Position numbers and translations under genes: made by a program | Notes under the pieces: generated by a model | The model's database searches: none | Told to the model about the DNA's origin: nothing | The model's input: the letters and a program-made list of their open reading frames with translations, nothing else | Part shown: one piece after another, positions 1 through 6,732 of the stretch | How the letters are laid out: the number at the start of each line of letters is the position of its first letter | Position numbering within the stretch: position 1 is the stretch's first letter | Assembly (NCBI GenBank): GCA_032250585.1 | Contig: JAVVFH010000146.1 | Location: forward strand, 1 to 9,013 | Reading direction: 5' to 3' | Origin: JAVVFH01 sp032250585 | GTDB taxonomy: Bacteria; Pseudomonadota; Gammaproteobacteria; Xanthomonadales; SZUA-36 | DNA length: 9,013 nucleotides

Positions 1-52
1 GCATCCACCCAGTGCTGAAAGGCCCTGATCGACCGCAAAAATTGAGGAAAAA

Positions 53-1432
53 ATGTCTTCTGCAAGTTACCTGCCCGAGATCAAAACCGCGGCCATGCGC
101 AGGGCGGTCACGGCCTGGCTGATGCTTGGATTGGCTGCGCTCGTGGGCGCCGGAGCGTTCTCCGTGCTGCTGATCCTGGCGCGCACGCCAGTCTTTCAGG
201 AACTGATCCCGTTGATCGATTTTTTCCGCGTTGCATTGGTCGTGCACGTCAACCTGTCGGTTCTGATCTGGCTGCTGTCGATCGCCGGTCTCATGTGGAG
301 CCTGGCCGCAGATACCGAAAGACCCGGCTGGGATCGCGTTTCCTTTTTGCTGGCGGCCGCGGGAACGGCCATCGTCATCGTTTCACCGTTTGTCGGGGCG
401 GGCGATCCGCTGATGAACAACTATGTGCCCCTGCTGAGACATCCGGTGTTTTACGCCGGGATGATCCTGTTCGCGCTGGGTATCTCCTCGCATTTGCTTA
501 AAACGCTGGTTTCCATCAGAAAGCCGCTGTCGACGCTCGACGGTAGCCGCGCGCTGCGATTGGGAATCGTCATGGCGGCCGTGATCACCGCGGTCGCCAT
601 CACGGCACTACTGGCCTCCTGGGCCGGGATACCCACCGAAATGGACGGCGAGGTCTACTACGAATTCCTGTTCTGGGGCAACGGCCATGTACTGCAGTTC
701 ACCCACACCCTGCTGATGATGGTCGCCTGGGTCGTACTGACAGAAGCCAGCGCCTGCCGCTTCGAATTGACCCCACGCTTGACGCTGACCTTTCTGCTCA
801 TCCTCTCGTTGCCCGTCATTACGGTTCCCTTTCTGTACCTGGCGCACGACATCGTCTCGGTCGGTCATCGCCTGGCTTTCACCGAATTGATGAAATACGG
901 CGGCCTGTCGTGCCTGCCGCTGGGCCTCGCGGTGCTGGTCAGTGTGCTGAAGGCCGGCAAACCCAGCCCGCAAGAGGGGGCGGAAGCGACGTATCTGCGT
1001 TCGGCGCTGCTGGCGTCGATCTGCCTGTTCGCGGTGGGCGGCCTGCTCGGTTTTTTGATTTCCGGACTGGACATCGTGATTCCGGCGCATTACCACGGCT
1101 CGACCGTCGGGGTCACCATCGCTTTCATGGGTTTTTGTTATTACCTGCTGCCGCGTCTCGGCTTCGGGCCGCTGCCGGCCCGCATGGCCTTCTGGCAGCC
1201 GCTACTCTACGGTGGAGGCCAGTTGCTTCATATCGCCGGGCTGGCCTGGACCGGCGGTTACGGTGTGCAACGCAAAACCGCCGGCCTGGCCCAGGGCGTC
1301 GACCGGCTGGGCGAAGTTGCCGGCATGGGCCTCATGGGCCTCGGCGGCCTGATCTCGGTTATCGGCGGGCTGCTGTTCCTGGTCGCATGCTACCGGTCCA
1401 TCCGTGCAAGACCCAAAAAAGCGGAGAGCTGA
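53..1432 (+). CDS. Divergent heme-copper oxidase subunit I homologue (gNOR-like, putative NO reductase)
   Basis: 459-residue integral membrane protein with about 12 predicted helices, the size of a bare heme-copper catalytic core. Seen: H65 in helix II (low-spin heme ligand position); GHVLQ at 211-215 in helix VI with H212 as a CuB ligand; IPAHYH at 343-348 with H346 and H348 in the helix X heme-ligand positions. The helix VII His-His pair is replaced by H265-D266, and position H+4 in helix VI, Tyr in oxidases, is F216. Known: tyrosine is required for O2 reduction in the oxidase families, and from memory gNOR members have an Asp in place of one CuB histidine. Inference: an NO-reductase-like enzyme rather than a terminal oxidase. 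Automated annotation would probably call it a cbb3-type subunit I. The ATG at 53 has GAGG at 44-47. It is followed after 2 bp by a small membrane gene, so the two are probably cotranscribed. Bases 1-52 show no recognisable upstream gene. The family is secure; the activity is not. Confidence 0.85.
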   Translation: MSSASYLPEIKTAAMRRAVTAWLMLGLAALVGAGAFSVLLILARTPVFQELIPLIDFFRVALVVHVNLSVLIWLLSIAGLMWSLAADTERPGWDRVSFLLAAAGTAIVIVSPFVGAGDPLMNNYVPLLRHPVFYAGMILFALGISSHLLKTLVSIRKPLSTLDGSRALRLGIVMAAVITAVAITALLASWAGIPTEMDGEVYYEFLFWGNGHVLQFTHTLLMMVAWVVLTEASACRFELTPRLTLTFLLILSLPVITVPFLYLAHDIVSVGHRLAFTELMKYGGLSCLPLGLAVLVSVLKAGKPSPQEGAEATYLRSALLASICLFAVGGLLGFLISGLDIVIPAHYHGSTVGVTIAFMGFCYYLLPRLGFGPLPARMAFWQPLLYGGGQLLHIAGLAWTGGYGVQRKTAGLAQGVDRLGEVAGMGLMGLGGLISVIGGLLFLVACYRSIRARPKKAES

Positions 1433-1434
1433 TC

Positions 1435-1632
1435 GTGTCCGAACTCATCCTGTTCACGCTGAACGCCATCGTGATCTACCTGTTGTCAGACCGCCTGGTG
1501 CGCATGATCGAGCGCAGGCGCGGCACGCCACTGAAACAGCGTCAGATCGTTTTCTTCGTCATATTCCTGGTTCTGGCCATGGCCACTTTCCGATTACTGC
1601 GGATGCTGCTCGGGGACCCATCCGCTCAATGA
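1435..1632 (+). CDS. Small two-helix membrane protein, probable accessory subunit of the preceding heme-copper enzyme
   Basis: 65-residue protein that I do not recognise as a named family. The GTG start at 1435 is supported by GGAGAG at 1423-1428, six bases upstream, and lies only 2 bp after the preceding stop, so translation is probably coupled. Two hydrophobic segments, about residues 3-18 and 38-60, flank a basic loop (ERRRG at 26-30, then KQRQ). The positive-inside rule puts that loop in the cytoplasm and both termini outside. There are no Cys or His residues, so it is unlikely to bind a metal or heme. Position and size fit a small structural subunit of the enzyme encoded at 53-1432; this is inference from context. 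Its 3' end overlaps the convergent hemerythrin gene by 7 bp. An ATG start inside the frame would remove the first helix, so GTG is preferred. Confidence 0.75.
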   Translation: MSELILFTLNAIVIYLLSDRLVRMIERRRGTPLKQRQIVFFVIFLVLAMATFRLLRMLLGDPSAQ

Positions 1633-2027
1633 TGATCGCCGAGGCGGTCGTGCAGGCGGGCGTCAAAGGTAGCGAAATGCTTGGTAAACCAGTCCGCCAG
1701 GTTTTCCTGCAGCCGGCGTCGGCCGGATTCCGGATCCTCGGCGAAAGCGTCCATCATTTCGCGGATCTGGTCGAGCAATTCTTCGTGTTCATCCTTGTGC
1801 GCCGCGTATTCCTCGTAACCCGCCTTGCGCATGTGGCGTTCTTCCAGCGCGAAATGCGCTGCGATACCGGCATAGATATCCTCCAGCCCCGCTTCGATGA
1901 TTTCGGGATTAGATGATTCGGCCATCTGCCGATAAACCTCGTTGATCATGCGGATCAGTGCCCGGTGTTCATGGTCCACCGAGGGAATGCCGAGCGTATA
2001 AGCTGGTTTCCATTGCAGTAAGGTCAT
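1626..2027 (-). CDS. Bacteriohemerythrin (single-domain diiron O2/NO-binding protein)
   Basis: 133-residue soluble four-helix-bundle protein. All seven diiron ligands of the family are visible: H21 (in VDHEH), H58 and E62 (HFALE), H77 and H81 (HKDEH), H117 and D122 (HFATFD). Their spacing nearly equals that of the Methylococcus capsulatus protein as I recall it. There is no signal peptide, so it should be cytoplasmic. Known: such proteins bind O2 reversibly and react with NO; in methanotrophs one has been linked to O2 supply to a membrane enzyme. Here it is the last gene of the NorS-like operon, 3 bp after the cytochrome b/iron-sulfur gene, with GGAG about eight bases before its ATG. Inference: it buffers O2 or NO near the membrane enzymes. 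It has no attached signalling domain, which argues against a sensor or chemoreceptor. The family call is very secure. Confidence 0.96.
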   Translation of the reverse strand: MTLLQWKPAYTLGIPSVDHEHRALIRMINEVYRQMAESSNPEIIEAGLEDIYAGIAAHFALEERHMRKAGYEEYAAHKDEHEELLDQIREMMDAFAEDPESGRRRLQENLADWFTKHFATFDARLHDRLGDHH

Positions 2028-2030
2028 GAT

Positions 2031-4109
2031 TCACTCCAGCCTGAGTACGAAGGCCTCGTCGCGTTCATCGTATTCGACCACGACATGCTGCCCCGGCGCC
2101 AGGTCCACCACCTGGCGCAGCGTGTGATCGAAACCCTCCGCCTCACCGCGCTCGTTCAAGCCGATGAACAACTCCGTCTGTCCGGCCGATAAGGTGAGGC
2201 GCTGGTAGACATTGGCCGATCCGTCGCCCCACAGGCCGGTCGGCTGTAAAGTCGCTTCGTACAATGGCCTGCCGTCCGCGGTGAACAGCACACGGACCGG
2301 CATCCGCTCACGGGGGCAGTCGATCGGCTTGCGCATGTTGGGCGGCAGCTTCTGCAGTTCCTCCTGAGTCAACTGGCGGCACTCCCCGATACGCTGGCCG
2401 TCGTAAGAAAACGACAGCGAGACCATGGCCTCGCCGTCATCGAGCAGCCCAAACCGCGGCCAGACCGAGAACACGGCCACCGGGGCGAGGAACGCGGCGT
2501 AGGCCAGCGTCAGCAACGCCCAGCGCGCCGGCTTGCTCAGGCGACGGCCGTCCGTTTTCTGCCGTGGCGATTCGCTGCCGCCACCGAGGCTCTGCCGCAA
2601 GGTATTCACGACAGCCGCAAGGCCCTTGTTAGCTGGCCAGCGTTCGTCCCAGGCGAGCGCCAGGCGTGAAGAATCCACGCGCTTGCGCAGTTGCGGATCG
2701 CGTTCACGCGCCATTCTCAGCGCCGTCCACTCGGCGCCTAGCCGATACTGACAGTCCCCGCCCGGACAACCCGCCAGGACCACGCCGTCGGCCAGGTCCC
2801 GGCTAAGAACGAAATCAACGAAGGGCGGCGGCAGTTGCCCGACGCAGATCAGGTCGACCGCCGCCGTGTCCGATCCGCCCAAGGCCGCTTTCGAGCGCTT
2901 CCAGTCTTCATTGCCGCGGCAGCCGAACACCATGACCCGCTCCGTTCCTTCGAGCTGTTCCGATTTTTTCATGATGGTCGCGCGCAACGACGCCGCGGAC
3001 AGCTGCGGCATATCGATGCCCGGAATGAGTTCCGAGTGCCGCCGAAATGGAGTCGCCGTCGGGCAGGAACCCATGCACAGCCCACAACTCACGCACAGCG
3101 AGGGGTCGACGACCGCTTCGCTTTCGTAAGCGAGGCCATCGCTGCGCGGCATCATCGTGATGGCGCTGAAAGGGCAATCGTCGGCGCAGCGTCCGCAGCC
3201 ATTGCAGTTGTCCAGATCGACCACGGCAACCGGCACATCGCGCAAGGGAGGAATCCAGGGCAGGGCGCACAGCAACAGGCTGGTGCCGACCAGCAGGCCC
3301 CACACCCAGCCCGGCGACCAGATCTCGGCCAGCGGATAGACCAGCAGGTAAAACCAGTCCAGCCCGAGACTGGCCGGTACCGTGCTCATATCCACCTCGC
3401 CCTGGCTGACGGCGGGAAAAATGAAAGACAGCGCGGTCATCGTGATCAGGCTGGCGGCCATCAGCGCGCGCGGCGGGTTGATGCGCGGGCCGCTGATGCG
3501 CAGTACGTGCAGCCAGATGCCGAAAACCAGGAACAACGGCAGGCCGATAAGATGGAGGAAAGCCATCAGCGTAAAAAAGCGGTTGCTGAGTGCGTCGGCG
3601 CTGAGAAAATTGCGCGCCATCGATTCGCTGAAAATCGGCAGCCAGTCCATCATTTCCGCCGAAACCAGGGCGACGTACCAGCCGAGTCGATCCCAAACCA
3701 TCCAGTAACCGGTGATGCCCAGCGGAATGATCACCCACAGCAGGGGAACGCCGGTCAGCCAGCTGAACCAACGCATTCCGCGGTGCCGGTCATAGACGAA
3801 TTCGTGATACATGTGCAGCGCCAGCGTGATGATGGCGGCGTCCGAGGCATAACGGTGCAAGCTGCGCATCACGCCACCCAGGTACCACTGTTCGTGGGTC
3901 AGGTACTCGACGGATTCATACGCGCCGACGATGCTGGTCTCGAAGAAAATGAACAGCCAGATACCGCTCACCACGACAATCCATAAAAAATAGATGGTCA
4001 ACGCGCCCAGGTGTTTGAGCGGATTCAGCTCGGAGCCGAACGCACGTTCCAGCATCCATCGAACAGGCGCCAGTAAGCGGCGGCCCACCGTTTGCACCAA
4101 ATCAAGCAT
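2031..4109 (-). CDS. Cytochrome b6-type / 2x[4Fe-4S] ferredoxin / FlpD (MvhD-like) fusion protein
   Basis: 692-residue membrane electron-transfer protein. Residues 30-290 are a cytochrome b N-terminal domain with heme ligands H85/H99 and H186/H201; the 14 and 15 spacings match PetB-type b6. Residues 300-350 hold two CxxCxxCxxxC clusters, C302-C305-C308-C312 and C339-C342-C345-C349, the second closing with CP. Residues 391-505 resemble the FlpD/MvhD hydrogenase iron-sulfur subunit, with AGCPGGDC at 446-453 plus C397 and C422. One helix at about 528-550 leads to a beta-rich tail (551-692) with C577 and C598, probably periplasmic. Inference: it passes electrons between membrane quinol or heme b and a soluble carrier, perhaps for the NO-reductase-like enzymes nearby. 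The ATG at 4109 is preferred: AGGAAGG lies nine bases upstream, and extension to 4193 adds a Cys-rich, out-of-character leader inside senC. It overlaps the senC end by 8 bp. Domain calls are firm; the partner is unknown. Confidence 0.88.
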   Translation of the reverse strand: MLDLVQTVGRRLLAPVRWMLERAFGSELNPLKHLGALTIYFLWIVVVSGIWLFIFFETSIVGAYESVEYLTHEQWYLGGVMRSLHRYASDAAIITLALHMYHEFVYDRHRGMRWFSWLTGVPLLWVIIPLGITGYWMVWDRLGWYVALVSAEMMDWLPIFSESMARNFLSADALSNRFFTLMAFLHLIGLPLFLVFGIWLHVLRISGPRINPPRALMAASLITMTALSFIFPAVSQGEVDMSTVPASLGLDWFYLLVYPLAEIWSPGWVWGLLVGTSLLLCALPWIPPLRDVPVAVVDLDNCNGCGRCADDCPFSAITMMPRSDGLAYESEAVVDPSLCVSCGLCMGSCPTATPFRRHSELIPGIDMPQLSAASLRATIMKKSEQLEGTERVMVFGCRGNEDWKRSKAALGGSDTAAVDLICVGQLPPPFVDFVLSRDLADGVVLAGCPGGDCQYRLGAEWTALRMARERDPQLRKRVDSSRLALAWDERWPANKGLAAVVNTLRQSLGGGSESPRQKTDGRRLSKPARWALLTLAYAAFLAPVAVFSVWPRFGLLDDGEAMVSLSFSYDGQRIGECRQLTQEELQKLPPNMRKPIDCPRERMPVRVLFTADGRPLYEATLQPTGLWGDGSANVYQRLTLSAGQTELFIGLNERGEAEGFDHTLRQVVDLAPGQHVVVEYDERDEAFVLRLE

Positions 4110-4962
4110 CGTCGCGAACCTTCCTGCTCCGCCGGGAGCGCAAATACTCCAGCAGCAGCGACAGCACGAGGGCCAGCACGATCGCTGCGCCAACCGCCAT
4201 ACCCACGAACAGGGAATAATCGAAACGGTAGCGCCCGGTAGCGGGGTCGTAAACCGTGCAAAACAGCTTGATGCGGTTCATCAGGCTGCTGACCAGGGGT
4301 TCGTTTTTCAGTGGGTGGTTGAAAACGAGTTGCTTGAGCGGTTCCATCAGCGCGGGCAGTTCGAAGGCTGCGCCGTAAACCTGTCGATAGATGATTCCCT
4401 CGCCATCGACCACGGTGACCTGGTTGATGTGATCGAAACCACGCGGCGACGGAAAATGCACGAAACCGATATTCTGCACCAAGGCTTCCATGGTTTGCGC
4501 CGACCCGCTCAAAAAGGCCCAGTTAGGATCATCGACGTCTTGACGGCGGGCGAACTGCCGCATGGCTTCCGGCGTGTCCACGGCTGTATCAAAACCGATC
4601 GTCAAGACCTGGAAACTGTCCTCGCCAAGCGCCTCCCGCCCTGCCTTGACGATGGTATTCAGGTGCTGGGTAATCGCTGGGCAAACATGATAGCAGGACG
4701 TAAAAATGAGACTGATCAACAGGGGTCGCCCGCGATACTGCGCCAGGCTCACCGGATTTCCCTGGCTGTCTGTCAACGCCAGGTCCTGCAGGGGCTGGCC
4801 GATGGCCGCCTGCGAAATCGTGAGCGCGGCATCGGGGTCGTAGCCATCCGCCGGATCGTCCGCCAGTGCGGAGAAACAGCCGAGCAACAGGCAGCACGCG
4901 GCGAGTCCCGGAAGCGCGGAACGGACCGTCCACGGCGAATTCAGTAAGGTCATCTCATTCAT
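4102..4962 (-). CDS. senC: SCO1/SenC family copper chaperone with C-terminal membrane anchor
   Basis: 286-residue exported protein of the SCO1/SenC/PrrC family, which delivers copper to the CuA site of subunit II or keeps its cysteines reduced. Seen: a signal peptide (hydrophobic 16-30, ALA-DD cleavage site near 35; an LLGC at 26-29 could be a weak lipobox), then a thioredoxin-like domain with C90-x3-C94 and the conserved distal His H178 (GFDHIN). Unusually, a second hydrophobic segment at about 250-271 is followed by a basic tail (RSRRSRK), giving a C-terminal anchor with the tail in the cytoplasm. It belongs with the CuA subunit encoded upstream, as in norSY-senC clusters. The ATG at 4962 is chosen; ATG 4953 and TTG 4971 are in frame, and none has a strong ribosome site. 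An intrinsic terminator ends only a few bases before this start, so expression may depend on read-through or on a promoter inside the upstream gene. Confidence 0.92.
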   Translation of the reverse strand: MNEMTLLNSPWTVRSALPGLAACCLLLGCFSALADDPADGYDPDAALTISQAAIGQPLQDLALTDSQGNPVSLAQYRGRPLLISLIFTSCYHVCPAITQHLNTIVKAGREALGEDSFQVLTIGFDTAVDTPEAMRQFARRQDVDDPNWAFLSGSAQTMEALVQNIGFVHFPSPRGFDHINQVTVVDGEGIIYRQVYGAAFELPALMEPLKQLVFNHPLKNEPLVSSLMNRIKLFCTVYDPATGRYRFDYSLFVGMAVGAAIVLALVLSLLLEYLRSRRSRKVRDDA

Positions 4963-4969
4963 GCTCTGC

Positions 4970-4997
4970 AAAAAAAAGCCGGGCGGAACCGCCCGGC
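4970..4997 (-). terminator. Rho-independent terminator between norS-like gene and senC
   Basis: A perfect 9-bp inverted repeat, GCCGGGCGG / CCGCCCGGC separated by two bases (4978-4997), is followed on the - strand by eight T residues (complement of 4970-4977). Folded as RNA the loop is four bases (GUUC) on an eight-pair, almost all-GC stem. This is a textbook intrinsic terminator acting on transcripts of the small-subunit/norY/norS block, whose last stop codon is at 5020. It lies inside an apparent operon, so it probably reduces rather than abolishes expression of senC and the genes after it. Confidence 0.92.
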
Positions 4998-5019
4998 GTC
5001 GTTCGCTTGCGATAAGGAC

Positions 5020-6732
5020 TTACGACATCGGCCAGACCGATGCCAGGTATTTCCAGTTTACCGCATAATAGATCACGAAAATGGCCAGGAAGAACAGCGC
5101 CAGGGTGAAGGTGCCGGGTGCGGCGAAACCCCACTTGCCCGCGCCTGCATGACCGCCCTGCGGCTCGACGATGGGTTCGGCCCGCATCAACCGTGTCGGC
5201 GCAATGCCGTAGCTGGATTCCGACTCGACCCGCTTGCCGAAGAACACCGAAACCACGGTAATCAGCAGGAAAATCGCGCCGCCGGTGATCGCGGCCACGC
5301 CGCTGATGCCCACCAGGCCCATCAGTGTGTAAGCGCTGGCCGGGTAATCGTAGCCGATCGCCGCGTCGGTAAATGCCATGTCCCAGTGCCGGCGCTGTAC
5401 GCCCAGCGTGCCAGCGCCCATCATCACCAGCGTGAACACCATCATTCCGATGCCGAAAATATAGGGCTGATACTTGGCGAGCCCCGGCAGAAAGACCTGC
5501 CGGCGGAACAGCACCGGGATCAGGTAGTAGGTCAGGGACATGAAGGCCAGAGTCGTGCCGATCACGACCGTGGCATGGAAGTGCCCCGGCACATAAATCG
5601 TGTTATGAATGATGATGTTGATCTGCTCCGTGCCCATCACCACGCCGGAAATGCCGCCGAGAAAACCGAAGCCCACCAGCGACAGGAACATGCCGGAGAA
5701 CACCGGATTACCCCAGGGCGCCTTGCGCAGCCACTCGAACAGACCCTTGGTGAGGCCCCTGGAACGCTGCGCGACCTCGATGGAGCCGGGCACGGTCAGG
5801 CCATGGATCATGCTGGCGAGCACCGCCAGGTACATCGCGTAGGAGGTGTTGAAAATTTTCCACGTCGAACTGATACCGGGGTCCACCAACAGGTGGTGGG
5901 CCGAGGCGAGCTGCAAAAAGGCAATGTACAGGATAAAGGCACCGCGGCTGACTTTCTCGGACAGCGGGCGCGCACCGAACACGATCGCCGCGATCAGGTA
6001 CCAGACGCTCACGTGCGCCGCAACGTTGATTTGCTGCGAGGAATGTCCGAAGGCCCACCAGATCAGGCGATACATGGGTGCATCGATGTGCGAAATCAGA
6101 CCGATCGACCACAGGTAAGTCGGAATCAGGATGATCGCGCCCCCGGCAATCGTAAAGACCGCGATAATGCAGGCCGTCAGGGCGCCGAAGGTGACCAGTG
6201 GAATGGATCCCTCGTAGGTTTTTTCCTCCTTCGCGATGACCAGCGTGCCCAGGAAGATGAAGCAGCCGATCAGGGCGCCGACCGCAAACAGGATCAGGCC
6301 GAGGTAAAAAGACGGTTCGGCCGGCATCGGCACATAGGACGTCATCATGACCGACGAATTGCCGCCGAACACCGATACGTTGTTCATCACCGCGCCCCCG
6401 ACCATCAGTGCGAAGGCCAACCAGGCGAGTCTCGGCGTCGCCAGCCGGCAGCGCAGCAAGGTCGATGAGCAGAAATACAGCACGGCGATTTCAAAGAAAA
6501 TAATCCAGAAGATCAGCATGTTGATGCCATGCACCGTCAGCAGCTGGTAAAAGCGGTCAGCCGGGAGCAGGTGCACGGTTGGCCAACGCGTCAGCGTAAT
6601 CAGCAAGGCCGTAATACCGCCGATCAGCAGCGCAATGACGGCGGCGACCGCATTGATCCGCATCAGCATCTCGCCCTGCTTGTGGAACTGCAGGCCCGAT
6701 TCCGGGCAAATTCTGAACTCTGGCTTCTTCAT
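5020..6732 (-). CDS. norS: Heme-copper NO reductase-like catalytic subunit I (NorS/eNOR type)
   Basis: 570-residue membrane protein with about 13 predicted helices. All six heme-copper histidines are present: H68 (TVHG, helix II), H230 (FGHSSQQ, helix VI), H279-H280 (SAHHLL, helix VII), H384 and H386 (VPGHFHATVV, helix X). Position H+4 in helix VI, the cross-linked Tyr in A/B-type oxidases and Glu in cNOR, is Q234, with Q233 beside it. Known: enzymes without this Tyr, such as the cNOR and sNOR/eNOR groups, are assigned to NO reduction (2 NO to N2O). With a CuA subunit II and a SenC gene it matches norSY-senC clusters of ammonia oxidizers. I cannot separate sNOR from eNOR by eye. Electrons should enter from cytochrome c through CuA. 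The ATG at 6732 overlaps the subunit II stop as ATGA, and GGAGGGAGG lies three bases upstream, so the longer frame to 6789 is rejected. Automated annotation would probably read cbb3-type oxidase subunit I. Confidence 0.9.
   Translation of the reverse strand: MKKPEFRICPESGLQFHKQGEMLMRINAVAAVIALLIGGITALLITLTRWPTVHLLPADRFYQLLTVHGINMLIFWIIFFEIAVLYFCSSTLLRCRLATPRLAWLAFALMVGGAVMNNVSVFGGNSSVMMTSYVPMPAEPSFYLGLILFAVGALIGCFIFLGTLVIAKEEKTYEGSIPLVTFGALTACIIAVFTIAGGAIILIPTYLWSIGLISHIDAPMYRLIWWAFGHSSQQINVAAHVSVWYLIAAIVFGARPLSEKVSRGAFILYIAFLQLASAHHLLVDPGISSTWKIFNTSYAMYLAVLASMIHGLTVPGSIEVAQRSRGLTKGLFEWLRKAPWGNPVFSGMFLSLVGFGFLGGISGVVMGTEQINIIIHNTIYVPGHFHATVVIGTTLAFMSLTYYLIPVLFRRQVFLPGLAKYQPYIFGIGMMVFTLVMMGAGTLGVQRRHWDMAFTDAAIGYDYPASAYTLMGLVGISGVAAITGGAIFLLITVVSVFFGKRVESESSYGIAPTRLMRAEPIVEPQGGHAGAGKWGFAAPGTFTLALFFLAIFVIYYAVNWKYLASVWPMS

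Noticed and set aside
53..1432. Reading the first gene as an NnrS-type or ordinary cbb3 oxidase protein
   Set aside because: Helix II and helix X ligand motifs show true heme-copper homology, but the HH pair and the Tyr are missing and there are no FixO/FixP-like c-type cytochrome genes beside it.
910..1434. + strand frame running into the 65-residue gene from 910
   Set aside because: This part overlaps the heme-copper gene in another frame and reads as an Arg/Gly/Pro-rich shadow. Only the part from the GTG at 1435 has a ribosome site and membrane helices.
2835..3986. Long + strand open frame (383 codons) antisense to the cytochrome b fusion
   Set aside because: Its composition is rich in Arg, Gln, His and Ala, it has no domain, and the opposite strand encodes clear heme and iron-sulfur motifs. 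It is a shadow frame of GC-rich DNA.
4110..4193. N-terminal extension of the cytochrome b fusion to 4193
   Set aside because: It adds a Cys-rich segment unlike the family and lies within senC; the ATG at 4109 has a good ribosome site.
5149..6468. Long + strand open frame (439 codons) antisense to the norS-like gene
   Set aside because: A low-complexity Arg/Gln/His/Asp-rich translation with no recognisable motif; the - strand carries all six heme-copper ligands.
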